Of a stretch of 62,882 nucleotides of DNA, positions 48,852 to 58,710 are shown in pieces. The stretch lies in NCBI GenBank assembly GCA_042219525.1, contig JBDGPU010000054.1, positions 1 to 62,882 on the forward strand, written 5' to 3'. A program made the translations under genes and the position numbers. The stretch's first letter is position 1; each line of letters opens with the position of its first letter. The notes beneath the pieces are model-generated. The model was not told where the DNA came from and made no database searches. It worked only from the letters and a program-made list of their open reading frames with translations. Source of the stretch: JBDGPU01 sp042219525. Lineage in GTDB: Archaea; Halobacteriota; Halobacteria; Halobacteriales; Haloferacaceae.

Positions 48852-49089
48852 ACCCGGCCAGTATTGCCGGCGGGGCTTAAACTCGTTTACCTGTCAGGGG
48901 AACGTTCAGGGTCGATCAACCGGGTTGGGACCGTATGCCAAAGACGGCTCTGAGCGACGAGTCGTTCGCGGGGCGAGGGGTTGGGTGAGGGATTTTTGCT
49001 GTGAGCCCGAATCGACCGATGAGGCGTCGCGTGCGGCCGTTTCAGCCACGATCCGAACGCACTTACGTTACCCACCCCCACGGCCAACA

Positions 49090-50130
49090 ATGACAGTTCG
49101 AGTCGGTATCCTCGGTGCGACCGGCGCCGTGGGCCAGCGATTCATCCAGCTGCTCGACGACCACCCGACGTTCGAGCTCGCCACCGTCACCGCGAGCGAG
49201 TCGAGCGCGGGCAAGACGTACCGCGAGGCGGCCAAGTGGCGCGTCGACGCGCCGATCCCGGACGACATCGCCGAGATGGAGGTCCAGGCGACGGAGCCCG
49301 ATTCCGTCGCCGACGACGTCGACCTGCTGTTCTCCTCGCTCCCTTCGGGCGTCGCCGCCGAGGTCGAGCCCGCGTTCCTCGAGGAGGGCTTCGTCGTCTC
49401 GTCGAACTCCTCGAACGACCGTCTTGCCGACGACGTGCCGCTCACGATCCCCGAGATCAACCCCGGCCACCTCGACCTGATCGAGGTCCAGCGCGACGAG
49501 CGATGCTGGGACGGCGCTCTCGTGAAGAACCCGAATTGCTCGACGATCACGATGGTGCCGACCCTCGCGGCGATCGACCAATTCGGCATCGAGGAAATCA
49601 ACGTCTCCACGCTCCAGGCCGTCTCCGGCGCGGGCTACTCCGGCGTCACCTCGATGGAGATCATCGACAACGCCATCCCGCACATCGGCGGCGAGGAGAA
49701 CAAGATGGAGACGGAATCCCGCAAACTACTGGGCGACTTCGACGGCGCGGAGGTCCACCACCACGAGGCCGACGTCGCCGCCTCCTGTAACCGCATTCCG
49801 ACCATCGACGGTCACCTGGAGAACGTCTTCGCGAAGTTCGCGGAGGACCCGAGCCCGGCCGAGGTCCGCACCGCGATGCGCGAGTTCGAGGGCGTCGACC
49901 TCCCGAGCGCACCCGACCAGCTGATCAAGGTGTACGGCGAGGCCGAGCCCGAGCGCCCCCAGCCCCGCCTCGACCGCACGTACGCGGACGGGATGGGCAT
50001 CTGTGCCGGCGGCGTCCAGTCGACCTCGGACGGCGTGAAGTACAACTGCCTCTCGCACAACACGATCCGCGGCGCGGCGGGTGCCTCGCTGCTGAACGGC
50101 GAGCTGCTCGTCGAGGAAGGCTACGTCTAA
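49090..50130 (+). CDS. asd: Aspartate-semialdehyde dehydrogenase
   Basis: From ATG 49090 the 346-residue enzyme starts MTVRVGILGATGAVGQRFIQ (NADP-binding). It has FVVSSNSSNDRLADDVPLTI, the catalytic cysteine in VKNPNCSTITMVPTLA near residue 155 and LQAVSGAGYSG near 182. It converts aspartyl phosphate to the semialdehyde for threonine, methionine and lysine-branch synthesis. An open frame extends upstream to 48586 across the nhaC promoter region, but it lacks family similarity. Confidence 0.94.
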   Translation: MTVRVGILGATGAVGQRFIQLLDDHPTFELATVTASESSAGKTYREAAKWRVDAPIPDDIAEMEVQATEPDSVADDVDLLFSSLPSGVAAEVEPAFLEEGFVVSSNSSNDRLADDVPLTIPEINPGHLDLIEVQRDERCWDGALVKNPNCSTITMVPTLAAIDQFGIEEINVSTLQAVSGAGYSGVTSMEIIDNAIPHIGGEENKMETESRKLLGDFDGAEVHHHEADVAASCNRIPTIDGHLENVFAKFAEDPSPAEVRTAMREFEGVDLPSAPDQLIKVYGEAEPERPQPRLDRTYADGMGICAGGVQSTSDGVKYNCLSHNTIRGAAGASLLNGELLVEEGYV

Positions 50131-50250
50131 GGTCGCCCAGGGTCGCCGTACCTTTGCTCTGATTTCGCGATAGCTGTTACTCCCGATCGTTCGCGTCGAC
50201 TGGAGGGCGCCTGCACAGCGTCGGATGGCGTTTCAGGCCGAAACGCCCGG

Positions 50251-50439
50251 TCAGCGTGGTTCGACCTTGCCTGGAGGGTCCCCGAGCCGGAGATACGCGA
50301 AGATCAGCAGCGGTATCGCGATGGCCAGAGCGGGGACGAAGACGCCCTCGCTCAGGAACTTCATCGAGACGAGTACCGCGCCGACGAGTGTCACTCGGTG
50401 GAGGGTTTCACCGAGTATCTGGTTTACTGGGTCCGCCAC
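50251..50439 (-). CDS. 62-residue membrane protein
   Basis: The product has two hydrophobic stretches (about residues 15-31 and 33-50) within MADPVNQILGETLHRVTLVG and onward, ending LGDPPGKVEPR. Small two-helix proteins of this kind are common in haloarchaea. It is convergent with asd. Function unknown. Confidence 0.6.
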   Translation of the reverse strand: MADPVNQILGETLHRVTLVGAVLVSMKFLSEGVFVPALAIAIPLLIFAYLRLGDPPGKVEPR

Positions 50440-50543
50440 AGTCGTAATTTGACCGGCTCACGAATAAGCCCCGGGGCCAACCTACTTGGTTAACCGACGC
50501 GTGCAACGGCTCTTCCGGGGGATCCGACCGTTCCCGCCTCCGG

Positions 50544-50659
50544 CGAATTGGGTTGGTCGCGGAGAATTTCCGGGTCGACTCGCTTCACTGATCCGACCGG
50601 CTCAGCGTTCCGCCGTTTCCTGGTCGACCCACACGATTCGCCGCGACCAACCCAATTCG
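50544..50659. repeat. Long inverted repeat (116 bp) upstream of the CFI-box gene
   Basis: A perfect 19-bp arm, CGAATTGGGTTGGTCGCGG (50544-50562), is mirrored at 50641-50659. An inner 8-bp arm GGGTCGAC (50572-50579) is mirrored at 50623-50630, with 9-10 bases between arms on each side. The whole could fold into a long hairpin or cruciform. It lies right before the TATA-like CTTTTTAC near 50667. It may be a small palindromic mobile relic. Confidence 0.75.
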
Positions 50660-50699
50660 GCGGGGGCTTTTTACCCCCGAGTGTGATACCGGTTCCCAT

Positions 50700-51416
50700 A
50701 TGGAGGACAGCGTCGACGACGGTGGTGAAGCGGGCCCCACGAAGGCCGACGAGACGACGGGAGAAGCGACGACGGACGAAGCTGACGAATCGGCGGACGA
50801 AGCGGACGAATCGATGGACGAGCAGGTCGAACTGGCAGCCAAGGACGTCGACACCCTACTGAAAGAGACGGTCGGTGACGGCCGCCCCAAGCACCTGGAA
50901 CTCGTCACCGCCGACGGCGAGCGTATCGAGCGCGGTGACGTGTATCTCCGGTACTCGGCCGACCTCTTTCTCGTCTCCGGGGAGCCCGAGTTCCCCGAGA
51001 GCGAGACGGAGGTGTATCCGAAGGACGACCTTCACCGGGCCCACGTCGACCAGCACCACAGTGCCTGCTTCATCACGACCGCGGTAGCGGGCGAATCGGA
51101 GACGCTCTCGACGCTCCGCGGCTTCCGCGACGACGCGATGACGCCGACGCTGGTCGGCGGCGCACTGGTCGCCCTCTACGAGCGGATCAGCCCGCCGATC
51201 GCGGCGACGCTATCGACCCATCCCGACAGCCGAACGACGCAGAGCGTTCGCTGGCTCGTCCGACGCTGCGCAGCCATCGCGCGTCGGCGCGAGACGGTCG
51301 AGGGCGTGAATCGGGGGCTCCACTCGGTGGCGCTCGTGCTGCTCTACGTGTTCGGGCTCTGCGTGGCGACCGCGGGTGCGGCGGTCCTGCAGACCTGCGA
51401 GAGCAACGTCGACTGA
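50700..51416 (+). CDS. CFI-box protein with acidic N-terminus
   Basis: The 238-residue protein has an acidic first 50 residues and a beta-rich middle (HLELVTADGERIERGDVYLR). From about residue 122 it has the CFI-box segment CFITTAVAGESETLSTLRGF, then RDDAMTPTLVGGALVALYER followed by ISPPIA. It ends with one hydrophobic helix near 215-232. The CFI box is known as a C-terminal domain of unknown role. CTTTTTAC lies about 30 bp upstream of the ATG. Confidence 0.75.
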   Translation: MEDSVDDGGEAGPTKADETTGEATTDEADESADEADESMDEQVELAAKDVDTLLKETVGDGRPKHLELVTADGERIERGDVYLRYSADLFLVSGEPEFPESETEVYPKDDLHRAHVDQHHSACFITTAVAGESETLSTLRGFRDDAMTPTLVGGALVALYERISPPIAATLSTHPDSRTTQSVRWLVRRCAAIARRRETVEGVNRGLHSVALVLLYVFGLCVATAGAAVLQTCESNVD

Positions 51417-51483
51417 CCGAGGCACCGTCGTCGGAAGAAACGGTTGAAAAAGCGACTGAGCCCCGGTCGCCGCGCGCGACGCG

Positions 51484-52047
51484 CTACTCGACGAAGCGAC
51501 GGAGGCTCTCCACCGGTCGATATCCTAGCCCCGATTCGTGGGACACGTCGAGGTCGTGGGCGGCGCCGTACGACGTGAGCGCGTCCACGAATCCGTGCGA
51601 GTCGAACTTCTCGTCGTGGATCCGGTACGCCTTCGCCTCCTGGCGCTCGGTGTAGATCCCGACGCGTGGGTTGCCGAGGTAGCCGCCGTCGCTGACGACC
51701 ACCTCGTCGATGGCGTCGTACGCGAGCCAGGTTACCGCGTCGGCGCGCGCGAGCACCTCGTCGATGCCGTACTCCTCGAACACTTGCGCCATGGCGCCCG
51801 CCTCGCGGTGGTGCTTGTTCATGCCGAGGCCGAACATCGGCGTCACCATGCCGTACTCGGCGATGTGAACGCCGTCCTCGGCGAAGAACAGCTCCGCGAT
51901 CCGGAGCGGGAAGGAGCCCCGCATCCCGAAGTGGGCGTGGATCCCGACCTCGACGTCGGATTCGACCGGTTCCGGCTCCGCGTCCGCGTCGGGATCGGCA
52001 TCGGCGTCTGCCGGTCCCTCGGGTGGCTGGCCGCCCTGGGTGCTCAT
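51484..52047 (-). CDS. Hypothetical haloarchaeal protein
   Basis: The 187-residue product has an acidic N-terminus (DADADPDADAEPEPVESDV). A mixed alpha/beta domain follows, containing GIHAHFGMRGSFPLRIAELF, LGMNKHHREAGAMAQVFEEY and GGYLGNPRVGIYTERQEAKA. No catalytic motif is recognised. Its start overlaps the stop of the upstream membrane protein by four bases, so the two form an operon. Confidence 0.72.
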   Translation of the reverse strand: MSTQGGQPPEGPADADADPDADAEPEPVESDVEVGIHAHFGMRGSFPLRIAELFFAEDGVHIAEYGMVTPMFGLGMNKHHREAGAMAQVFEEYGIDEVLARADAVTWLAYDAIDEVVVSDGGYLGNPRVGIYTERQEAKAYRIHDEKFDSHGFVDALTSYGAAHDLDVSHESGLGYRPVESLRRFVE

Positions 52048-52553
52048 TGGGCCACCCCGCCGTTCTCGTTCTCGCCGTCGCCCTCGTACGCGAGGTAGGC
52101 GAAGAAGTACGCGCCGGCGACGAAGACGATCCCCTCCAGAATGGAGCGTTCCAAGCCGAGGTAGACGCCGATGGCCACGCCAACCGCAGCCAGGGCCACC
52201 GACGCGCGCGTGCGAAGTGGGTAGCCGCCGCCGACGTCGGCGGCGCGTTCAGTGGAGGAATCGGTGCTGGCAGTGGCGTCGGTGTCCTTGGTTCCGGAGC
52301 CTTCTATCGCGTTGTCGGCGGCGCTCTCGTTGTCATCCTCGTCAACGCGGAGCTCCGCGACGTAGGTAGCGACCATCAACCCGACGACCGAGACGGTAAG
52401 GGCCGCGCGGACGGAGGTCGATACCGTCACCCCCGCAACGCTGTGGAGGACAAGCGGGATCCCCAGAATGGCGATCCCGCCGAGGTAGATCGTCATGCGG
52501 TACGTCACGAGCATCTTGGCGAGCCCGCTCGCGGCGTCTGAATCAGGAGTCAT
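52044..52553 (-). CDS. Four-helix membrane protein
   Basis: The 169-residue protein begins MTPDSDAASGLAKMLVTYRM. It has two pairs of helices separated by an acidic Ser/Thr/Asp-rich loop (about 72-110). The start at 52553 is preferred over the upstream ATG at 52604, which would add a basic, unlikely leader. It lies 67 bp downstream of the Nramp-like gene on the same strand and may belong to its transcript. Confidence 0.7.
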   Translation of the reverse strand: MTPDSDAASGLAKMLVTYRMTIYLGGIAILGIPLVLHSVAGVTVSTSVRAALTVSVVGLMVATYVAELRVDEDDNESAADNAIEGSGTKDTDATASTDSSTERAADVGGGYPLRTRASVALAAVGVAIGVYLGLERSILEGIVFVAGAYFFAYLAYEGDGENENGGVAQ

Positions 52554-52620
52554 TGTGTATGAGTGGTCGGAGGCAACGATTAGTCGTAAAATTGGTTTGT
52601 ACACGTCGGGACGGGGAGGC

Positions 52621-54333
52621 TCAGGCCAGGATGCCGCGAGCCTCCTCGACGTCGTCGACGGTGTCGGTCGAGGACATCTTGCCCTGGGCCGAGCGATACA
52701 TCGTGTACACCTGGACGGCGAGGGCGAACACCCACAGCAGGTAGCCGCCGGGGGCGCTCCCCACGACGCTGACCGTCGTCTCGAAGGTGTTGAGCCCGAA
52801 CCGGCTCACCAGCTGGCTGCTGATGAGCAGGACGCTGAAGAAGCCGAAGAAGCCCGTCGCCCACCACATCGCGACGACGCGACCCCACCCGGGCTGGGTG
52901 TGCTCGGGCAGGCGCGTCGTGTTGAGGATGGTGGTCAGGGCGTTGTACGGCCACATCATCACGCCCGCGATCGCGGCACCGAGGACTAACAGGATCCACG
53001 GCTGCGAGAGCTGGGCGCCGATGATCAGGATGCCCCACAGCGTGAACGCGGTGAGCAGGCCGAAGAAGAGCCGGTCGAGGTTCCAGCCTGCCTCCTTCCC
53101 GTACATCTCGTACAGGATGTCGACGCTGTTACGGACGAACGATTCCAGGATCGCGTACTGTGTGGAGAACAGGGCGATGAAGATGACGACGTATAGCAAC
53201 GTCGCGCTCGCTCCACCGACTGCCGGGATCACCACCTGGAGCCACATGTTGATCGCGCCGAGATCCGTGCCACTCGCGTACTCGGCCGTGACAGTCATCG
53301 CGACGGTCGCGACGACGAGCAGACCGACGACGAAGGTAAGGAAGTGCTCCTGCTGGCAGATCTTCCACCACGCCTTCCAGCGCCGCATGTTCTTCTTGGT
53401 CGGTTCGAAGGTGATCCCGTTCTTGTGGACCGTTTCGACTTCACCCTCGCCGGTCCGCAGCGGGTTCAGGACGCGGCCCTGGTACGAGCCCATCCCGTAG
53501 CCTTTCTCGCGGGCCCAGACGCCCTGCGAGAGGTTGATGTACCCACCGGCGCCCGCGTACGCCAGGCCGCCGAGGAACACCGCGATGTCCATGTCGGCTG
53601 GTAAGGCCCCGAAGTTGACCGCGCCGCCCGGGACGCTCGCCAGCTGACCGAAGGAGCCGACGATGAACACGAGTACCACCGCGCCCAGGATGGCGACCAC
53701 CATCAGCGCGAGCTGGGCTTTCTCGATGACGTTGTAGATGATCGGGCCCGCCTGGTAGGAGAGCCAGATCAGCACCATCAGTCCGATGCCGATCGTGGGC
53801 CAGCTACTGGTACTGAGCCCGACCGCCGCCGCACCTACTTTCGAGGCGCCGGCCGCCCACCCCGGCCAGCCGAGGTGAATGAACCCAGCCACCAGGAAGA
53901 ACCACGGCCAGAACGTGTGCAGCCGTTCGAACGCACGGAAAATGCTCTCCCCGGTCGCGATGGTCCACCGCTGTAGCTCCGTGTTGATGAAGAACTGGGT
54001 GATCACGCCGACCCAGAACGCCCAGTAGAGCCCCCAACCGCTCTGGGCGATGAGCGTCGGCCAGAACATCGTCTCGCCGCTCCCCAGCGACGCGCCGAGC
54101 ATGATCGCGCTCGGCCCGACGATGTGTGACACTTTCGGCACTTTCGGGAGTTCGGCGATCCTGAATGGTCCGCTCCCGTCCGTCTCCGGATAATCGTCCG
54201 TTTCTGGTGCCGTCTCCAGTTCGTCGTAATCGACTGGATGATACACCGTATCTCGGTACTTCTTGCCATCCTCCAGCGACGCGTGGATCTCGTCTTCCAC
54301 GCCGCCGTCGGTTGCGATGTCGTCTTTGCTCAT
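52621..54333 (-). CDS. Nramp-family divalent metal transporter-like protein
   Basis: The 570-residue protein has a hydrophilic N-terminus of about 70 residues and then 11-12 helices. GPSAIMLGASLGSGETMFWP resembles the first Nramp helix, although the usual DPGN is GSGE here. Long loops (about 270-310) are larger than in bacterial MntH. Haloarchaeal databases usually name such proteins Mn2+/Fe2+ transporters; the altered metal motif means the substrate is open. The start MSKDDIATDGG at 54333 is preferred to the upstream ATG. Two genes follow on the same strand. Confidence 0.72.
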   Translation of the reverse strand: MSKDDIATDGGVEDEIHASLEDGKKYRDTVYHPVDYDELETAPETDDYPETDGSGPFRIAELPKVPKVSHIVGPSAIMLGASLGSGETMFWPTLIAQSGWGLYWAFWVGVITQFFINTELQRWTIATGESIFRAFERLHTFWPWFFLVAGFIHLGWPGWAAGASKVGAAAVGLSTSSWPTIGIGLMVLIWLSYQAGPIIYNVIEKAQLALMVVAILGAVVLVFIVGSFGQLASVPGGAVNFGALPADMDIAVFLGGLAYAGAGGYINLSQGVWAREKGYGMGSYQGRVLNPLRTGEGEVETVHKNGITFEPTKKNMRRWKAWWKICQQEHFLTFVVGLLVVATVAMTVTAEYASGTDLGAINMWLQVVIPAVGGASATLLYVVIFIALFSTQYAILESFVRNSVDILYEMYGKEAGWNLDRLFFGLLTAFTLWGILIIGAQLSQPWILLVLGAAIAGVMMWPYNALTTILNTTRLPEHTQPGWGRVVAMWWATGFFGFFSVLLISSQLVSRFGLNTFETTVSVVGSAPGGYLLWVFALAVQVYTMYRSAQGKMSSTDTVDDVEEARGILA

Positions 54334-54623
54334 AGCTTGGTAACAGCCCCAGGTCCACACGATCGTGGATGTGTCAATCTCTTGTGTGCGATACGATACC
54401 AACCACCCATCTGAATTGGTAAATAAGTATCGCCGATAGCAAGGTGTACACCTACACGGTATCTTTATACTGGGTTACTAGTGTTGACAAGTTCCTCGGC
54501 GATGTGAGTGGCTGTTCGTTGACGATTGTGGGATACTCACCGGTATATCCGCGATAAAGAAGCGCTGCCGCGGTCGGTCCTGCTCTCGACCGTCAGGGTG
54601 CGTTGCTCGGGGCCATTGCTCCC

Positions 54624-57600
54624 TCAGTCGTCGCTCGGGACCGTCGCCTGGCTGGCGTCGGCGGCCGGCGGCGACTCCGCGACCTCGGCCGAGCCGACGA
54701 CCGTCTCCCTGACCTTCTCGATCGGGTGTGGCGGGTTCTCGGCACCGTCGCGGTCGCCGAGTTGCGAGCGGCAGGAGCCGCCGGGTGCGGTGACGACCTC
54801 GCCCGGGCTCTCCTCGACCTTGTCGAAGAGGATCCGGCCGATGGCCTTCGAGATGTCGTAGTGCTCGGCTTCGTAGCCGAACGAGCCCGCCATGCCACAG
54901 CAGCCGGAGTCGAGCGGGTCGACGCCGTAGCCGGACCGGCGCAGCACGCCGACGGCGTGGTGGTCCTTGTTCGTCGCCTTCTGGTTGCAGTGGCCGTGGT
55001 AGGTGAGCGTCTCCGCCGGCGCGTCGAACGCGAGGTGGTCGTCGACGCGGGCGGCGTCCATGTACTCCAAGACGCCGTACGCGGCCGCCGACACCTGCTG
55101 GACGTCGTCGCCGTCGAGGAGGTCCAGGTACTCGTCCTGGAACATCACGGCGTCGGACGGCTCGATGAAGAGGATCGAGTAGCCCTGCTCGACCTTCGGG
55201 GCGAGCTGTTCGACATTCGTTTCCGCGCGCTCGCGGGCGTCGTCGAGGAACCCGGTCGAGAAGGCGGCGCGACCGGACGGCGCGACGTCGTCAGCAAGCT
55301 CGACGCGAACGTCCGCCGCCTCGAGGACCTCGACTGCGGCCTTGCCCGCGTTCGGATAGCTGTAGTTCGTGTACGTGTCCGGGAACAGCAGGACCTTGTC
55401 GTTCGCCTCGCTTGCGGGCACCTGCGGGCCCCCGCGGGCCTCGAACCAGTCCTCGAGGCTCTCGCGGCGGAAGGGGGGGAGCTCGCGGTCGGACGCAACG
55501 CCGACGACCTTCTCCATCACCGTCCGCGCGCCCGGCAGCTTCGAGGCGGCGTTCGAGATTGGCGCGAGCTTGCTGCCGAGCGCCGAGAGTGCGTCGATGT
55601 CGCGGAACATCTTTTCGCGCAGACCGGAGCCCTCCTTCTCGTGGTGCTGGTGTTTCACCTCGGCCTTCAGCTTCGCGAGGTCGACGCCGGTCGGACAGTC
55701 GCTCTTGCAGCCCTTACAGCCGACACAGAGGTCGAGCACCTCGTCCTGGAACCGGTCGGAGTGAATCTCGTCCTCGTCGAGTTCGCCGCTGATCGCCGCG
55801 CGGAGCATGTTCGCCCGGCCACGGGTGGCCTGAATCTCCTCCTCGGACGCGCGGTAGGTCGGGCACATCGTTCCCGACCCGGTCTCGCGGCAAGTTCCAC
55901 AACCGTTACAGAGCTCGACGAGATGGGAGAACCCGCCCTCGTCGTCGAAGTCGAGCTCGGTCTGCGGCTCCAGCGACTGGTAGTCGGCGCCGTAGCGCAG
56001 GTTCTCGCGCATGTCCGTCGACGCCGCCGAGTCGGGGTACCCTTCCTCCTCGGCGGTTTCGTCGTCGACGTAGACGACCTTACCGGGGTTCATCCGCCAG
56101 TCGGGGTCGAAGGCGGATTTGAGCTCCTGGAACGCCCCCCAGAGCTGCTCGCCGTACATCTTCGGGTTAAACTCGGTGCGGGCCAGCCCGTCACCGTGTT
56201 CGCCGGAGAAGGACCCGTAGTGGTCCAACACGAGGTCGGTCACGTCGTCCGTGATCGAGTGCATCTTCTCGATGCCCTCGTCCTCCTTGAGATTGAGGAT
56301 CGGCCGGATGTGGAGCGTCCCGGAGCCGGCGTGCGCGAAGTACGCCGCGGAGGTGTCGTGGTCGTGGAGCACCTCCTCGAACTCCATCACGTACTCGGCC
56401 AGCTCCTCGGGTGGCACCGTCGCGTCCTCGATGAACGGGTACGGCTTGGGGTCGCCCTGCATCCCCATCAGCAGCGGAATCGCGGCCTTCCGGAGCTTCC
56501 AGAGGTCCGCCTGATCCTCCTCGGTGTAGGCCTCGAGCACGTCGAACGCCTTCCCGTCGTCGACGAAGTACTCGTTCGTGTCCGCGACGGCGTCCTCGAA
56601 GTCGTCGACGAGCTCCGAGTCCCACTCCAGCATGAGTGCCGCCTTGGTGCCCTCCGGGATGGGCTCCGCATACTGGGCGAACTCCTCGGAGCTGGCCGCG
56701 AGGTCGAAGACGTCGTCGTCCATCAACTCGACGGCGCTCACGGGGAAGTCCAGGGCCTGCGGGACTGCCTCCATCGCGTCGACGAGGTCGTCGAAGCAGT
56801 AGAGCGCGAGCGCGGTCGACTCCGGCTTGGAGACGAGCGAGACCTCGGCCTCGACGATGGTGCCGAGAGTTCCCTCCGCGCCGACGAGCAGCTTCGAGAG
56901 GTTGATGACCTCCTCGCCGTCGTCGTTCTCGTAGATGACCTTGTGGAGGTTGTAGCCCGACACCGACCGCTTGAGGTCCGGGTACTTCTCCGCGATCTCC
57001 GCCTCGTTCTCCTCGACGAGCTTGCGCGTCGTCTCGTACAGCTCCGCCTCGCGCGTGCTCCCCGAGACGATCTCCTCGTACTCCTCGGAGTCGAGGACGA
57101 CCTCGCGCGTGTGGATCAGCTCGCCGTTCGCGAGGACGACCTGCAGCTCCTCGGTGTACGCGTCCGTGATCCCGTACCGGACCGAGTGGGCGCCGGTGGA
57201 GTTGTTGCCGATGCCGCCACACACGGTCGCGCGCCCGGAGGAGGCCGGGTCGGGGGCGAACTTCAGCCCGTACTCGGCGAGGCGGTCGTCGAGGTCGTCC
57301 TGGACGACGCCCGGCTGGATGACTGCCCGCTGGTCGTCCGGCCGGATGTCGACGATCTCGTCCATGTACTTCGTGAAGTCGATGACGACACAGCCGGGGC
57401 CGACCGTCTGGCCAGCCAGCGAGGAGCCCGTGCCTCGTGGCAGAACCGGCACGCCGTGGTTCTTGGCGGTGGCGACCGCCGCCTTCACGTCCTCGACCGT
57501 CTCAGGAAGGACGACGCCGGCGGGTTTGGCCTGGTAGATACTCCCGTCAGTTGCGTAGAGTACCTGAGCGTATTCGTCGAACTGTACGTCACCGGACACT

Positions 57601-57707
57601 CGCTCGCGCAGATCCGATGCGAGTGCCTGATACTCCGGAACGTCCGGCCGGTCGTGGCCGAGCGCCGCTGACGACGTCTCGAGCCCTGGCGTGTCGTCGA
57701 CTGCCAT
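54624..57707 (-). CDS. FAD-linked oxidase / Fe-S fusion (D-lactate or glycolate dehydrogenase type)
   Basis: The 1027-residue protein joins a GlcD-like flavin domain and a GlpC-like Fe-S/CCG domain. Residues about 75-200 bind FAD (PRGTGSSLAGQTVGPGCVVI and ATVCGGIGNNSTGAHSVRYG). AYFAHAGSGTLHIRPI and FSGEHGDGLARTEF lie in the oxidase C domain. From about residue 600 come CNGCGTCRETGSGTMCPTY and CVGCKGCKSDCPTG, two 4Fe-4S sites, and then CCG motifs including SGCCGMAGSFG. It would oxidise a D-2-hydroxyacid and pass electrons to quinone. Next to malate synthase, glycolate is an attractive substrate, but D-lactate is equally possible. Confidence 0.87.
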   Translation of the reverse strand: MAVDDTPGLETSSAALGHDRPDVPEYQALASDLRERVSGDVQFDEYAQVLYATDGSIYQAKPAGVVLPETVEDVKAAVATAKNHGVPVLPRGTGSSLAGQTVGPGCVVIDFTKYMDEIVDIRPDDQRAVIQPGVVQDDLDDRLAEYGLKFAPDPASSGRATVCGGIGNNSTGAHSVRYGITDAYTEELQVVLANGELIHTREVVLDSEEYEEIVSGSTREAELYETTRKLVEENEAEIAEKYPDLKRSVSGYNLHKVIYENDDGEEVINLSKLLVGAEGTLGTIVEAEVSLVSKPESTALALYCFDDLVDAMEAVPQALDFPVSAVELMDDDVFDLAASSEEFAQYAEPIPEGTKAALMLEWDSELVDDFEDAVADTNEYFVDDGKAFDVLEAYTEEDQADLWKLRKAAIPLLMGMQGDPKPYPFIEDATVPPEELAEYVMEFEEVLHDHDTSAAYFAHAGSGTLHIRPILNLKEDEGIEKMHSITDDVTDLVLDHYGSFSGEHGDGLARTEFNPKMYGEQLWGAFQELKSAFDPDWRMNPGKVVYVDDETAEEEGYPDSAASTDMRENLRYGADYQSLEPQTELDFDDEGGFSHLVELCNGCGTCRETGSGTMCPTYRASEEEIQATRGRANMLRAAISGELDEDEIHSDRFQDEVLDLCVGCKGCKSDCPTGVDLAKLKAEVKHQHHEKEGSGLREKMFRDIDALSALGSKLAPISNAASKLPGARTVMEKVVGVASDRELPPFRRESLEDWFEARGGPQVPASEANDKVLLFPDTYTNYSYPNAGKAAVEVLEAADVRVELADDVAPSGRAAFSTGFLDDARERAETNVEQLAPKVEQGYSILFIEPSDAVMFQDEYLDLLDGDDVQQVSAAAYGVLEYMDAARVDDHLAFDAPAETLTYHGHCNQKATNKDHHAVGVLRRSGYGVDPLDSGCCGMAGSFGYEAEHYDISKAIGRILFDKVEESPGEVVTAPGGSCRSQLGDRDGAENPPHPIEKVRETVVGSAEVAESPPAADASQATVPSDD

Positions 57708-57845
57708 GTACGTATAGCATAGTTGATCATGAGTATAAACCCATTGTTAGACACAAACATGCGGGCCGATATCCCTGGGTAGAGCCCGTTTCATGTGTGG
57801 TTTTCCCATTCAAACAGAGGGGCGAAACTTTGCGGGGGCGAACGG

Positions 57846-57854
57846 TTTTATAAG
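57846..57854 (+). promoter_or_regulatory. TATA box of the 57876 gene
   Basis: TTTTATAAG is centred 26 bp upstream of the ATG, which supports that start over a GTG at 57795. Confidence 0.65.
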
Positions 57855-57875
57855 TGCGCTTCGGCTTGGTACGGT

Positions 57876-58244
57876 ATGGCAATACTCCACACCTGCCTCA
57901 ACGTCGCGGACGCGGAGCGGACCGCCGACTGGTACGTCGAGCAGCTTGACTTCGAGCGTTCCTGGGAGTTCACGACGGAGGACGGTGAGACGCACAACCT
58001 CTACGTCGCCGACGAGAACGGCGTCGAGTTCCAGCTGTCGGACACGGAGGGCCACACCCCGAGCGAACAGGGCGACCAGTACGACCACGTCGCGCTGAAG
58101 GTCGACGACGTCGACGCCGCCTTCGAGGAGATCGACCACCACGGCGTCGTCAAGGAGCCGGGCGACCAGCCAGCCGCCGGCGCCCGCACGGCGTTCATCA
58201 AGGATCCGGACGGCCACCACGTCGAGCTCATCGAGCCCCTGTAG
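57876..58244 (+). CDS. Glyoxalase I-like VOC protein
   Basis: The 122-residue protein begins MAILHTCLNVADAERTADWY and has YDHVALKVDDVDAAFEEIDH in the second half, ending DPDGHHVELIEPL. The two His and two Glu positions match lactoylglutathione-lyase-like metal sites. Haloarchaea usually lack glutathione, so the thiol partner, if any, would differ. It is divergent from the large oxidase. Confidence 0.82.
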   Translation: MAILHTCLNVADAERTADWYVEQLDFERSWEFTTEDGETHNLYVADENGVEFQLSDTEGHTPSEQGDQYDHVALKVDDVDAAFEEIDHHGVVKEPGDQPAAGARTAFIKDPDGHHVELIEPL

Positions 58245-58281
58245 CGGCCGCCTCGCTGCCGCTCGCAACTCGGCGACCCTT

Positions 58282-58710
58282 CTACCGAACCACTGTCACC
58301 GGAATCGGCGAGCGACGCATCACGCGCTCGGCGACGCTCCCGAGGAGGACCCGCGAGACCCCGGTCCGCCCGTGACTCCCCATGACGATCTGATCGACGC
58401 CGGCCTCCTCGGCGTGGTCGAGGATCGTCGACGCGGGCTTGCCGGTCTCGACGTGCGTGTGAATGTCGCGGCCGCGTTCCGCGACCTGTGACTGCACGTC
58501 CGCGAGGAACTCCTCCCCCTCCTTCTGGGCTTCCTCGAGGAGCTCGGGCGAGTTGAGCCAGGCGTACCCCTGCCCGAACTCCCGTCGCTCCAGTGGCACG
58601 ATCACGTGGAGTGCCGAGATCTCGGCGTCGGGAAACGTCGACAGCGCGAACTCCAGGGCCTCCCAGGACGGGTCCGACTCGTCCATCGGGATCAGGATGT
58701 GGTGTGCCAT
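58282..58710 (-). CDS. Universal stress protein (UspA family)
   Basis: The 142-residue protein begins MAHHILIPMDESDPSWEALE and has VDQIVMGSHGRTGVSRVLLG then SVAERVMRRSPIPVTVVR. The GSxGxxGxxxxxLGS ATP-binding pattern is nearly complete, so ATP binding is likely. Its cellular role is unspecified. It lies between two metabolic genes without overlap. Confidence 0.9.
   Translation of the reverse strand: MAHHILIPMDESDPSWEALEFALSTFPDAEISALHVIVPLERREFGQGYAWLNSPELLEEAQKEGEEFLADVQSQVAERGRDIHTHVETGKPASTILDHAEEAGVDQIVMGSHGRTGVSRVLLGSVAERVMRRSPIPVTVVR

Noticed and set aside
48586..49089. N-terminal extension of Asd
   Set aside because: It overlaps the divergent nhaC start and has no similarity to the dehydrogenase family; the Rossmann motif begins at 49090.
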